Shown piece after piece: positions 21,486-30,458 of a DNA stretch of 64,000 nt. Both the position numbers and the translations under genes were made by a program. Each line of letters opens with the position of its first letter. Positions within the stretch are counted from its first letter, which is position 1. The DNA is from Paracoccus cavernae (GTDB taxonomy: Bacteria; Pseudomonadota; Alphaproteobacteria; Rhodobacterales; Rhodobacteraceae), in NCBI GenBank assembly GCA_030410095.1, contig JAUFRC010000001.1:384501-448500 (forward strand). The letters are read 5' to 3'. Under the pieces are notes generated by a model that was not told the origin of the DNA, made no database searches, and saw only the letters and a list, made by a program, of their open reading frames with translations.

Positions 21486-22796
21486 ATGGAAGACCTCACT
21501 CCGAATCCGAAAGATCTCGACCCGATCGAAACGGCGTCGCGCGACGAGATCGAGGCGCTGCAATTCCACCGCATGAAGCGCTCGCTCAAACATGCCTATG
21601 AGAATTCGCCCTTCTTCCGCAAACGCTTCATCGAGGCGGATGTGCATCCCGAAGAGCTGAAGTCTCTGAAAGACATCGCGAAGTTCCCCTTCACCTATAA
21701 GCAGGACCTGCGCGACACCTATCCGTTCGGGATGTTTGCGGTTCCGCAGAACCAGCTGTCGCGCATCCACGGCTCGTCGGGCACGACCGGCAAGCCCACC
21801 GTGGTCGGCTATACCAAGAACGACATCGACACCTGGGCCAATCTGATCGCGCGCTCGATCCGCGCGGGCGGCGGGCGTGCCGGCGACATCTTGCACAACG
21901 CCTACGGCTACGGCCTTTTCACCGGCGGTTTGGGCGCGCATTACGGCGCCGAAAAGTTGGGCTGCACCGTGGTTCCGATCTCGGGCGGCGGCACCGAGCG
22001 TCAGGTGACGCTGATCAACGACTTCAAGCCGCGCATCATCATGGTGACGCCGTCCTACATGCTGTCGATCCTCGACGAATTCCGCCGTCAGGGCCTCGAT
22101 CCGCGCAAATCCTCGTTGCAGGTCGGCATTTTCGGGGCCGAGCCCTGGACCAATGCCATGCGCGAGGAAATCGAGGAAGCCTTCGACATGCATGCCGTCG
22201 ACATCTACGGCCTGTCGGAGATCATGGGGCCGGGCGTCGCGATGGAATGCGTCGAGACCAAGGACGGGCTGCATTTCTGGGAGGACCACTTCTATCCCGA
22301 GATCATCGATCCGGTCACCGGCGAGCCGCTGCCCGACGGCCAGATGGGCGAATTGGTCATCACCACGCTGACCAAGGAAGGTCTGCCGATGGTGCGCTAC
22401 CGCACGCGCGATCTGACGCGGCTTTTGCCCGGCACCGCACGTTCGATGCGCCGGATCGAGAAGATCACCGGCCGCAGCGACGACATGATCATCCTGCGCG
22501 GCGTCAATGTCTTCCCGACCCAGATCGAGGAGCAGATCCTCAAATGCGCGCAGCTCGCGCCGCATTTCCATATCGAGCTGACGCGCTCGGGCCGGATGGA
22601 CAGCATGGTCGTCCATGTTGAATGCTCCGAAGACGGCACCGACAGCGATGCGCGCCTGCGTTCCGCCAAGGATCTGTCGCATCGCATCAAGGCGGTGGTC
22701 GGGGTCTCGACCGTGATTCAGGTCTGCGATCCCCATTCGCTGCAACGCTCCGAGGGCAAGGCCAAACGCGTGGTCGACAACCGTCCCAAGGAATGA
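21486..22796 (+). CDS. paaK: Phenylacetate-CoA ligase PaaK
   Basis: An intact 436-residue adenylate-forming ligase that makes phenylacetyl-CoA from phenylacetate, ATP and CoA, the first committed step. The P-loop is HGSSGTTGKPTVVGYTK. Further motifs are NAYGYGLFTGGLGAHYGAE, VDIYGLSEIMGPGVAMEC, the hinge ITGRSDDMIILRGVNVFP, and the C-terminal SEGKAKRVVDNR with the catalytic-lysine region. GGGAGG precedes the ATG. Length and order match characterised PaaK proteins. Confidence 0.97.
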   Translation: MEDLTPNPKDLDPIETASRDEIEALQFHRMKRSLKHAYENSPFFRKRFIEADVHPEELKSLKDIAKFPFTYKQDLRDTYPFGMFAVPQNQLSRIHGSSGTTGKPTVVGYTKNDIDTWANLIARSIRAGGGRAGDILHNAYGYGLFTGGLGAHYGAEKLGCTVVPISGGGTERQVTLINDFKPRIIMVTPSYMLSILDEFRRQGLDPRKSSLQVGIFGAEPWTNAMREEIEEAFDMHAVDIYGLSEIMGPGVAMECVETKDGLHFWEDHFYPEIIDPVTGEPLPDGQMGELVITTLTKEGLPMVRYRTRDLTRLLPGTARSMRRIEKITGRSDDMIILRGVNVFPTQIEEQILKCAQLAPHFHIELTRSGRMDSMVVHVECSEDGTDSDARLRSAKDLSHRIKAVVGVSTVIQVCDPHSLQRSEGKAKRVVDNRPKE

Positions 22797-22933
22797 ACCC
22801 GGCCTGACGGTCGTGCCCAGGGCGGGGCGGGGTTTCACGCAAGGGTGGAACTCCCCTCGTCAATGGCTTACAGCTAGGGGTGAGTTTTTCGCCTGCTGTC
22901 GGGCCGACCGCTCAAGCATGAAAGTGACGAATA

Positions 22934-23533
22934 ATGGCTCGGACAAGAGCAGCCGATTTTGAGGAAAAACAACGCGGCATTCTCGATGATGCCGCGGCGG
23001 TTTTTGCCGAACAGGGAATGGAAAAGGCCTCGATGTCGCAGATTGCGGCGCACGCGAAGGTCTCGAAAGCGCTTCTTTACCACTATTATCCCAGCAAGGA
23101 TGCTTTGATCTTTGCGATCATCATGACCCATCTCGAGGAGCTGGATGCCGCGATCGAAGAGGCCGACGAGCCCGATCTGCCGCCCCAGCAGCGCTTGCGC
23201 AAACTGGTGGGCACCGTGCTTGAAAGCTATCGCGGCGCCGACGACCAGCACAAGGTCCAGCTCAATGCGACCTCGGCGCTCTCGGACGAGCAAAAGGCCG
23301 AGATCACCGCGATGGAGCGTGGCATCGTCAAGCGTTTCTCCAGCGTTCTCAACCAGATCAACCCCGAGCTGGCCAATCCCGAGCGTCCGCTGTTGATGCC
23401 TGTCACCATGTCGCTGTTCGGCATGCTGAACTGGGTCTATATGTGGTTTCGCGACGGCGGGCGCATTTCGCGCGACGATTACGCCGATGTCGCGACGACG
23501 CTGGTTCTGGAAGGGATCAAGGCGGTCCGCTAA
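22934..23533 (+). CDS. TetR-family regulator, candidate PaaR
   Basis: An intact 199-residue TetR protein. The helix-turn-helix lies at about 12-58 (ILDDAAAVFAEQGMEKASM, IAAHAKVSKALLYHYYPSK). The ligand domain is large and helical. It sits 137 bases after paaK. TetR-type PaaR proteins are known repressors of paa genes that respond to phenylacetyl-CoA. The four palindromes at paa promoters fit a TetR dimer, making this gene the best candidate for their regulator (inference). No clear copy lies in its own upstream region, so autoregulation is not supported. Confidence 0.85.
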   Translation: MARTRAADFEEKQRGILDDAAAVFAEQGMEKASMSQIAAHAKVSKALLYHYYPSKDALIFAIIMTHLEELDAAIEEADEPDLPPQQRLRKLVGTVLESYRGADDQHKVQLNATSALSDEQKAEITAMERGIVKRFSSVLNQINPELANPERPLLMPVTMSLFGMLNWVYMWFRDGGRISRDDYADVATTLVLEGIKAVR

Positions 23534-23663
23534 GGCGCGCCGCAAGGTTTGCGCAAAACATGCAAGACGCGGAGGCTCCGGCTTTTCGCGCTTGCGCGGA
23601 ACCCGAGCCGTGCCACGGCTTTCCCTATGGACAGGCCAAGAAGCCGGGGAAATCGGGGACATT

Positions 23664-24731
23664 ATGACGGACAAACGGCTTTCCACGGCTTTCGTCGCGA
23701 CGATGGTCATCATCAGCATCTGTTTTCTGCTGGTGATCCGGCCCTATTACGGCGCGGTTTTCTGGGCGCTCATTCTGGCGCTGCTGTTCCAGCCGCTCTA
23801 TCGGCGCTTGCTCGGCTGGTGCGGCGGGCGTTCTGCACTGGCCTCGATCTGCACGGTGATGACCTGCATTCTTTTGGTGGTCATCCCCTTCCTCATCCTT
23901 GTCGCCATGATCGCGGCCGAGGCGGCGCGGGCCTATCAGGCGCTCACCAGCGCGCCGCTTGATGTGGCGGGAACGCTCGACGGGCTGCGCAATCACCTGC
24001 CTGCAAGCGTGATCTCTTTCCTCGACCGTCTCAATCTGCCGAGCGCGGCCGAGCTGGCGCAGAAATTCAGCGAATTCCTGCAAAGCATCCTGCAATATGT
24101 CGCCAAGGGCTTTTACTCGTTGGGGCAGGGCGCGCTGAGTTTCACCGTGGCATTCGGTGTGGCGCTTTACCTGCTGTTCTTCCTGTTCAAGGACGGGCGC
24201 GGACTGGCCGCGACGATCCGCAAGGCGAGCCCGCTCAGCCTGCACCAGACCGAGGTTCTGATGCAGACTGTCGACTCGGTCCTGACGGCGACGGTGAAGG
24301 GAAACTTCATCATCGCGGCGGTGCAGGGCGCGATCGGGGGTGACATTGTGGTTTCTCGGGATCGGAGGCGCGGTGCTTTGGGGCGTCGTCATGGCGGTCC
24401 TGTCGCTTATCCCCGCGATCGGGGCGGGGCTGATCTGGTTTCCGATCGCCGTCTATCTGCTGGCGACCGGCAGCATCGCCAGCGGCGTGATCCTGATGGT
24501 GGTGGGCTTCGGCGTCATCTCCCTTGTCGACAACCTTCTGCGCCCGCGCCTTGTCGGCGGGCAGACCAATATGCCCGACTATATCGTGCTGGTTTCGACG
24601 CTTGGCGGGCTTTCCCTGCTCGGCGTCAACGGCTTCGTCATCGGCCCGCTGGTCGCGGCTCTCTTTCTGGCCGTCTGGCGGCTCTACATGGAAGAAAAGG
24701 GCGAGGCCCCCTTCAGATCGAAGCCGATTGA
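23664..24731 (+). CDS. AI-2E family transporter
   Basis: A membrane protein of about 356 residues with seven or eight helices, family PF01594, whose members are exporters or sodium/proton antiporters; some export AI-2. Typical segments are VIRPYYGAVFWALILALLFQPL at the N-terminus, the long amphipathic middle, and LWGVVMAVLSLIPAIGAG with PRLVGGQTNMPDYIVLVSTLGG near the end. The frame shifts at the G run near 24336-24340 and again near 24710-24713; the second repair gives the natural end APLQIEAD at 24731. It is unrelated to paa chemistry by sequence and may be coincidental here. Confidence 0.82.
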   Translation: MTDKRLSTAFVATMVIISICFLLVIRPYYGAVFWALILALLFQPLYRRLLGWCGGRSALASICTVMTCILLVVIPFLILVAMIAAEAARAYQALTSAPLDVAGTLDGLRNHLPASVISFLDRLNLPSAAELAQKFSEFLQSILQYVAKGFYSLGQGALSFTVAFGVALYLLFFLFKDGRGLAATIRKASPLSLHQTEVLMQTVDSVLTATVKGNFIIAAVQGAIGGDIVVSRDRRRGALGRRHGGPVAYPRDRGGADLVSDRRLSAGDRQHRQRRDPDGGGLRRHLPCRQPSAPAPCRRADQYARLYRAGFDAWRAFPARRQRLRHRPAGRGSLSGRLAALHGRKGRGPLQIEAD

Positions 24732-24766
24732 GGCCCGACGGGCCCAACGCATCAGGGCAAAACGGA

Positions 24767-24799
24767 AAGGCGCCGGATCAGGATGTGATCCGGCGCCTT
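24767..24799. terminator. Bidirectional hairpin terminator
   Basis: A perfect 14-bp stem (AAGGCGCCGGATCA at 24767-24780 with its complement at 24786-24799) and a five-base loop lie between the convergent AI-2E gene (stop 24731) and paaZ (stop 24822). A-rich sequence precedes the left arm, which suits termination of the minus-strand paa operon. Confidence 0.75.
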
Positions 24800-24821
24800 C
24801 TGCGTCACCGATCGGTGGTGA

Positions 24822-26882
24822 TCAGTCTTTGAGCGGCCATTCCTTGGCCACCATGGTCAGCACGTCATATTGCGCGACGACCTCGGACTTCTGGTTGGTG
24901 ACCTGACAATCCCAACGCACCTCGCCATGTTCGGCATTGGCGCGCGGATTGATTTCCTTGCAGGTCAGCCGCACCTGAAGGCTGTCGCCGAAATAGACCG
25001 GCGTCAGGAAGCGCAGATTGTCGACGCCGTAATTGGCCAGAACCGGACCGGGGTTCGGCTCGACGAAAAGACCCGCCGCGAAGCTTGCGATCAAATAGCC
25101 ATGCGCCACGCGCTCGTCGAAGAACGGGTTCGCTTTCGCGGCCTCGCTGTCCATATGGGCGTAAAACGTATCGCCGGTGAATTCGGCGAAATGCTCGACA
25201 TCTTCCAAGGTGACCACGCGGCTTGCGGTCACAAGCTGGTCGCCGATGCGCAGTTCGGCCAAAGATTTGCGGAAGGGATGCGTGCCTTGACGGGCATCCG
25301 CGCCCTCGATCCAGCGGCCGGTGACGGCCGAGAGCATGTTCGGCGCGCCTTGGACGGCGGTGCGCTGCATGTAATGGGTGACGCCGCGAATGCCGCCCAT
25401 TTCCTCGCCGCCACCCGCGCGACCGGGACCGCCGTGGACCAGACCGGCCAGCGGAGAGCCGTGACCCGTCGAGGTCTTGGCCGAGGCGCGGTTTCCGATC
25501 AAAACGCGGCCGTGATAGGGCGCGATACCCAAGACCACTTCCTGCGCGACCTCGCCGTCATTGGTGAAGACCGATGCGGCCAGCGAGCCTTTGCCCATAT
25601 TGGCCAGCTCGATCGCCTCGTCGAGCGTGTCGTAGGGCATGACCGTCGAGACGGGGCCGAAAGCCTCGACCTCGTGGACCGCGCGCGCGGCAAAGGGCTT
25701 GTCGCAGTAGAGTAGAACGGGGTTCATGAAAGCGCCGCTTTCGGCATTGCCCGAGGTCAGGCGCGCATTGTCGGGGTCGCCCGAGACGATCTCGGCATCG
25801 GCCTGCAGATCCTTGATGCGGGCGCGAACCTCGTCACGCTGATCGAAGGAGGCCAGCGCGCCCATGCGCGTCGCCTCGTCGCCCGGCAGGCCCACGGCGG
25901 TCTTGCCCAGACGCTCGCCCAAAGCCGCGACAAGCGCGTCGATCTGGCCACGCGGCGCGAAACGCGGCGGATCGCGGTGCATTTCTGCCCCGCTTTCGAG
26001 GTCATCTCGCGCGCGACTTCCTTGACGAACAGATCGAATTCCGGCGTGCCCGCCACCGCATCTGTGCCGAGGATCGAGGCGTTCAGACTGTCGGCCTCCA
26101 TATTGAAACGCACCGAATTGTTGACGATGGCCGGCAGGGTTTTGAGCATGCGGCCGGTGGTGGCCGAGCCGGTGAAGGTCACGACATCCTGCTCGCAGAC
26201 ATGGCTCAGCATATCGCCGACCGAGCCCGAAACCAGCTGCAGCGCGCCTTCGGGCAGAATGCCCGTCGCGATGATGCGGCGCACCATGAGTTCGGTCAGA
26301 TAGGCGGTCTGGCTGGCCGGTTTGACGATACAGGGCACGCCCGCCAGAAGCGTCGGCGCGATCTTTTCCAGCATCCCCCAGATCGGGAAGTTATAGGCGT
26401 TGATATGGACCGCGACGCCCTGAAGCGGCGACAGGATATGCTGGGCCGAGAAGGTGTTGTCGCGCGAAAGCACCTCGACGGGGCCTTCGGTCAGCACGCG
26501 GGTGTTGGGCAATTCGCGGCGGCCTTTGGACGCAAAGGTCAGCATGGTGCCGATGCCGCCCTCGATATCGACCCAGCCGTCGGGCCGCGTCGCGCCGGTG
26601 CGCAGGCTTTCGGCGTAGAAGTCTTCCTTCTGCTCCATCAGCTTGAGGCCGAGCGCCTTGAGCATGCCCGCGCGCTCATGGAAGGACATGGCGCGCAGCT
26701 TCCTGCCCGCGACCGAACGGCCGTAATTCAGCACTTCGGCGAAATCGATCCCCGAGGATCGATGGTGGCGATGGCCTCGCCGGTGCCGGCATCGCGCAGG
26801 ACCTGACCGTCTTTCGCACCGGAGGTCCATTGGCCCAGAACATAGCTTTCGAGCCGGCGGCGCGCCTTGAGAGGGCGTTCAT
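24822..26882 (-). CDS. paaZ: Bifunctional oxepin-CoA hydrolase / 3-oxo-5,6-dehydrosuberyl-CoA semialdehyde dehydrogenase PaaZ
   Basis: About 687 residues. The N-terminal aldehyde dehydrogenase domain (about 1-520) has [29 protein letters not shown], and the catalytic cysteine in [13 protein letters not shown]. The C-terminal MaoC-like hydratase domain (about 535-680) has [18 protein letters not shown] and [17 protein letters not shown]. The hydratase half opens the oxepin ring; the dehydrogenase oxidises the resulting aldehyde. The frame breaks near 26868, at about 26760 and at the T run near 25963. With repairs the protein is continuous and of E. coli PaaZ length. Last gene of the minus-strand paa operon, 11 bases after the PaaA/C-like gene. 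Confidence 0.93.
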
Positions 26883-26893
26883 GTCTTGTCCTT

Positions 26894-27649
26894 TCAGTTC
26901 AGATCCAGCGCGGCAAGCACCGCGGCGACCTGCTTTTCCCAATCGGCCCGCATGGCGGCATTGGGGGTGTGGCGCAGCCCGAAACGGGCCTGCGTCTCGT
27001 AGCGCGCCGATGCGGGCGCGCCGAAGCTTGCGGCAACGCGCGGCTGCCAATAGGCGATCGAGGCCATCGCCTCGGCGCGGCCCTCGGGGGTGGCGGTGAT
27101 CTTTTCCAGACCCTCGCGACCCAATTCGGCATGGCGCGCCTCGCGCGGGGCGACCCCGCGAAACACTTCGGCCAGCGGGCCGTAGGAAACGCGCGACAGT
27201 TCCGCCAGCTGCACGCCGCTCGCAAGCCCCATCAGCACGTTCATCACGACCGCATCGGTCCAGCCTTCCAGCGGATAGTGAAAGACCGAGAGCCGCATGT
27301 CCGACCCGATGCGTTCGGCATTATGGGCGGCCTCGCGCGGCAGACGTGCCGACCAGTCATGCATCGCCTGATAACGCGCGGTATCGGTGCCGAAATCGCC
27401 CATGATCGCCAGAACACGCTCGGCGTGGTCGGCTTTCTCCAGCGTGATGCGGCTGGCGGCGATACGCTCCTTGATCGCGGGGGCGAAGTTGATCGCATCG
27501 GCGAAACCCGCCGAACCGGCAAGCTCGCTATCCACGAAAGAGGACATCATCCGCATCAGCTCGCCACGGTAACGCGCGGGGGCGTTATCGGGCGAGGACA
27601 GCACGCCGCCTTGGGCAAGGTAGTCTTCGATATTCATCGTACCGGACAT
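26894..27649 (-). CDS. Additional PaaA/PaaC-family ferritin-like protein
   Basis: An intact 251-residue helical protein of the phenylacetic-acid catabolic family (PF05138), additional to PaaA and PaaC. Recognisable helices include RYRGELMRMMSSFVDSELAG, TLEKADHAERVLAIMGDFG and PLAEVFRGVAPREARHAELG. The last carries an E-A-R-H-A-E pattern resembling a di-iron ligand motif, but the full four-helix ligand set is not obvious. It lies between paaE and paaZ with 11-base gaps on both sides. It may be a structural or accessory subunit of the epoxidase; its function is unproven. ATG 27649 follows AAGGGGTG. Confidence 0.82.
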   Translation of the reverse strand: MSGTMNIEDYLAQGGVLSSPDNAPARYRGELMRMMSSFVDSELAGSAGFADAINFAPAIKERIAASRITLEKADHAERVLAIMGDFGTDTARYQAMHDWSARLPREAAHNAERIGSDMRLSVFHYPLEGWTDAVVMNVLMGLASGVQLAELSRVSYGPLAEVFRGVAPREARHAELGREGLEKITATPEGRAEAMASIAYWQPRVAASFGAPASARYETQARFGLRHTPNAAMRADWEKQVAAVLAALDLN

Positions 27650-27660
27650 CGCAACACCCC

Positions 27661-28737
27661 TTATTCGTCGTAGCTCACGACAACCTTGTTCGAGAGCGGG
27701 ATGGCCTGACAGCTCAGGACATAGCCCGCACGGACTTCGTAATCTTCAAGCGCGTGGTTCACCGCCATTTCGACCTCGCCCTCGATGACCTTGCAGCGGC
27801 AGGTCGAGCAAACGCCGGCCTTGCACGAATAGGGCGCGTCGATGTTGTTGGCGATCGCGGCATCAAGGATGCTCTCGCCGTTGCGCGGCATGGAGAAGCT
27901 GCGGGTCGAGCCGTCCAGCGTCACCGTGGCCTCGATCGCCTCGCCTGCGGTCGCTGCATTTTGCGAGACGGCGCGGGCCTTGGCGCGGCCCGGCTGGCTC
28001 GAGGCGAAAAGCTCGAATTTGATCTGCTCGTCCTTGAGACCGTGGTCGCGCAAGGATTGCGCGATGGCGAGCATCATCGGCTCGGGGCCGCAGATGAAGC
28101 TGGTGGTGATCGCGGTCGGGTCGATCCAGTTGGCGAACAAAGCTTTCATCTTTTCCGCGTCGATCCGGCCGGTGAAGAGGTCGATGTCCTGCGCCTCGCT
28201 ATCAAGGATATGGATGACCGAGAAACGCCCGAGATAGGTGTTTTTGAGATCCTCGAGATCCTCGCGGAACATGATCGAGCTGATCTGGCGGTTGGCGTAG
28301 ACCAGCGTGAAGGTCGCTTCGGGTTCGCGCGCAAGCACCGTCTTGATGATCGACAGGACCGGCGTGATCCCCGAACCACCGGCAAAGCCGAGATAGGCTT
28401 TCGCGGCTTCGGGTTCGATTGCCGTAAAGAACTTGCCCATCGGCGGCATGGCTTCGATCTCGTCGCCGGGCTGGAGGTTCTCATTGGCCCAGGTCGAAAA
28501 AGCGCCGCCGTCGACGCGTTTGATGCCGACCTGCAGAATGCCGTCATCCTTGCCTGCGCAGATCGAATAGGAGCGGCGGAGTTCTTCGCCGTCGAAGGCG
28601 CGGCGCAGCGTCAGATACTGGCCTTGGGTAAAGTCGAAAAGCGCGCGGTCTTCGTCACGCGGCGCCAGCGTCACCACGACGGCATCGCGGGTCTCGCGGC
28701 GGACTTCGGTGACTTTCAGGGAATGGAAGCGTGCCAT
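27661..28737 (-). CDS. paaE: Phenylacetyl-CoA epoxidase reductase subunit PaaE
   Basis: An intact 358-residue reductase that passes electrons from NADPH through FAD and a 2Fe-2S cluster to the di-iron oxygenase PaaABC. The N-terminal FAD domain has RRSYSICA, and the NAD domain has GFAGGSGITPVLSIIK and SFICGPEPMM. The C-terminal plant-type ferredoxin domain has CKAGVCSTCRCKV with the fourth cysteine in LSCQAIPLS. Confidence 0.96.
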   Translation of the reverse strand: MARFHSLKVTEVRRETRDAVVVTLAPRDEDRALFDFTQGQYLTLRRAFDGEELRRSYSICAGKDDGILQVGIKRVDGGAFSTWANENLQPGDEIEAMPPMGKFFTAIEPEAAKAYLGFAGGSGITPVLSIIKTVLAREPEATFTLVYANRQISSIMFREDLEDLKNTYLGRFSVIHILDSEAQDIDLFTGRIDAEKMKALFANWIDPTAITTSFICGPEPMMLAIAQSLRDHGLKDEQIKFELFASSQPGRAKARAVSQNAATAGEAIEATVTLDGSTRSFSMPRNGESILDAAIANNIDAPYSCKAGVCSTCRCKVIEGEVEMAVNHALEDYEVRAGYVLSCQAIPLSNKVVVSYDE

Positions 28738-28770
28738 TGGGGTATCATTCCTGTCGGTTCGGGCGCATCC

Positions 28771-29304
28771 TCAGATGCATTTGAAATAGTCGAAGGGCTC
28801 GAGGCAGTCCTTGCAGCGGTAGCTTGCCTTGCAGGGCGTCGAGCCGAATTGGCTGAGCCGCTCTGTGTGGTTCGATCCGCAGAACGGGCAGGCGATCACG
28901 AGATTGCCCGATCCCGTCAGCCGCGCGATCCGGCCCGCGATCACCCCGTCGGCAGCCGTGCCGTCGACGGGCGGCGCGATCCCGTAGGCACGCAGCTTCT
29001 CGCGGCCCTCGGCGCTCAGCCAATCGCTGGTCCAGGGCGGGGAAAGCCGCCGCTCGAGGCGCAGCTTTTCGATGCCGCGCGCGCGCAGGGCCGTCTCGAT
29101 ATCGAGGTTGATGATCGAGGTCGCGGGACAGCCCGAATAGGTGGGCGTGACCGCGACGACGAGCGTATCGTCTTCGAGACGCACATCGCGGATGATGCCG
29201 AGATCGGTCAGGGTGATGACCGGAATTTCGGGATCGGGGACCTCGGCCAGCCATTGCCAGACCTGATCGAGATCGGGAAGCATCTTGTGGCTTTGGCTGT
29301 CCAT
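28771..29304 (-). CDS. paaD: Phenylacetyl-CoA epoxidase assembly factor PaaD
   Basis: An intact 177-residue protein. The N-terminal MIP18/DUF59 domain has EVPDPEIPVITLTDLGIIRD and the conserved cysteine in TYSGCPAT. The C-terminal zinc ribbon has CPFCGSNHT and CKASYRCKDC. Members of this family mature the iron centres of the epoxidase complex. It lies between paaC and paaE with short gaps. Confidence 0.96.
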   Translation of the reverse strand: MDSQSHKMLPDLDQVWQWLAEVPDPEIPVITLTDLGIIRDVRLEDDTLVVAVTPTYSGCPATSIINLDIETALRARGIEKLRLERRLSPPWTSDWLSAEGREKLRAYGIAPPVDGTAADGVIAGRIARLTGSGNLVIACPFCGSNHTERLSQFGSTPCKASYRCKDCLEPFDYFKCI

Positions 29305-29317
29305 GGGCTGCCCCGTT

Positions 29318-30097
29318 TTACCAGCTGGCGCCCGGATAGGCGCGCTGGAGGAACTGCATCTCGGCCAGAAGGAAGCCCAGATGTTCGGTGTGAACGCCGG
29401 TCTTGCCGCCTTTGTGCTGCCAGCTTGCCTCGGGGATGGTCAGGGTCGCTTCGTCGAAGACATGGCGCAGCGTCGCCTCCCATCCGGTTTTCAGGCTGCT
29501 CGGCAGGGGCGCGATGCCCGCATCGGCCATAGCCTGATCGACGGCATCGTCCATGAACATCTCGCCGCTGTAGGCCCAAAGCGCGTTCAGCGATTTCTGC
29601 ATCCGCGCATGGCTTTCGGGCGAGCCGTCGCCCAGACGCACCACCAGATCGGCCGAGCGTTCGAGGTGGTAGGCCACCTCTTTCGAGGCTTTCGCCGCAA
29701 TCTCGGCCACGCGGGTATCGGTCGAGGATTGCAGGGCGCGGAGCAGCTCCATGTGATAGGCGTCGAACAGGAACTGGCGCATCAGCGTCAGGCCGAAATC
29801 GCCGTTCGGACGCTCGACCAGCAGGACGTTGCGGAAGGCACCGGCGTCGCGCAGGAAGGCGAGATTGTCGGCGTTGCGGCCCTCGCCCTCGATCTCGGCA
29901 GCATATTCCAGCCAAAGCTGGGTCTGGCCGATCAGATCGAGCGCGGTGTTCGAGATCGCGATGTCCTCTTCCAGCGCGGGCGCATGGCCGCACCATTCCG
30001 AAACGCGGTGCCCGAGGATCAGCGTATTGTCGCCCGTCCGGCACAGCCATTCGAAAAAGGCGGCCCGATCAACAGCTTGAGCACTCGCCTCCATCAC
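29318..30097 (-). CDS. paaC: Phenylacetyl-CoA epoxidase structural subunit PaaC
   Basis: An intact 259-residue ferritin-like protein that pairs with PaaA in the epoxidase core. Motifs include LCRTGDNTLILGHRVSEWCG, LRQFLFDAYHMELLRAL-type sequence and ASKEVAYHLERSADLVVRLG. The start overlaps the paaB stop by four bases. Homology over the full length to PaaC is clear. Confidence 0.96.
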   Translation of the reverse strand: MMEASAQAVDRAAFFEWLCRTGDNTLILGHRVSEWCGHAPALEEDIAISNTALDLIGQTQLWLEYAAEIEGEGRNADNLAFLRDAGAFRNVLLVERPNGDFGLTLMRQFLFDAYHMELLRALQSSTDTRVAEIAAKASKEVAYHLERSADLVVRLGDGSPESHARMQKSLNALWAYSGEMFMDDAVDQAMADAGIAPLPSSLKTGWEATLRHVFDEATLTIPEASWQHKGGKTGVHTEHLGFLLAEMQFLQRAYPGASW

Positions 30098-30378
30098 ATA
30101 TGCCCCACTTCGTCGGGGATCGTGAAGAAGGTCGGGTGACGGTAGACCTTGTCGTTCGAGGGCTCGAACAGCGGGCCTTTGTCCGAGGGCGCGGAGGCCG
30201 AGATGTCGTTCGACTTCACCACCCAGATCGACACGCCCTCGTTGCGGCGGGTATAGACGTCACGGGCGTTGCGGATCGCCATTTCGGCATCGGGCGCGTG
30301 CAGGCTGCCGACGTGGCGGTGGTTCAGGCCGTGCTGGCCGCGGATGAAGACTTCCCAGAGGGGCCATTCTTTGGACAT
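30094..30378 (-). CDS. paaB: Phenylacetyl-CoA epoxidase subunit PaaB
   Basis: An intact 94-residue subunit. PaaB bridges PaaAC dimers in the epoxidase. Diagnostic stretches are WPLWEVFIRGQHGLNHRHVG and SLHAPDAEMAIRNARDVYTR. GAGGAACC precedes the ATG. An 80-base gap with a GC hairpin separates it from paaA. Confidence 0.96.
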   Translation of the reverse strand: MSKEWPLWEVFIRGQHGLNHRHVGSLHAPDAEMAIRNARDVYTRRNEGVSIWVVKSNDISASAPSDKGPLFEPSNDKVYRHPTFFTIPDEVGHM

Positions 30379-30423
30379 GAGGGTTCCTCCCTAAGCTTGG
30401 GGATTTCTGGCAGGGGTGAGAGG

Positions 30424-30444
30424 GGCGGGCGTCGCGCGCCCGCC
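30424..30444 (-). promoter_or_regulatory. Intercistronic GC hairpin between paaA and paaB
   Basis: A perfect eight-base stem GGCGGGCG / CGCCCGCC with a five-base loop occupies the only sizeable gap inside the paaJABCDE-Z operon. No T run follows on the minus strand. It may protect the paaA message or reduce read-through to tune subunit ratios (inference). Confidence 0.45.
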
Positions 30445-30458
30445 GGAGGTCGGTGTCG

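Noticed and set aside
22850..22890. Possible terminator after paaK (ACTCCCCT ... AGGGGTGAGTTTTT)
   Set aside because: The stem needs a two-base bulge and an 18-base loop; too weak to list as a feature.
22870..22920. GGCCGACCGCTC before the TetR gene as an autoregulatory site
   Set aside because: Only the left half-site fits; the right arm is absent.
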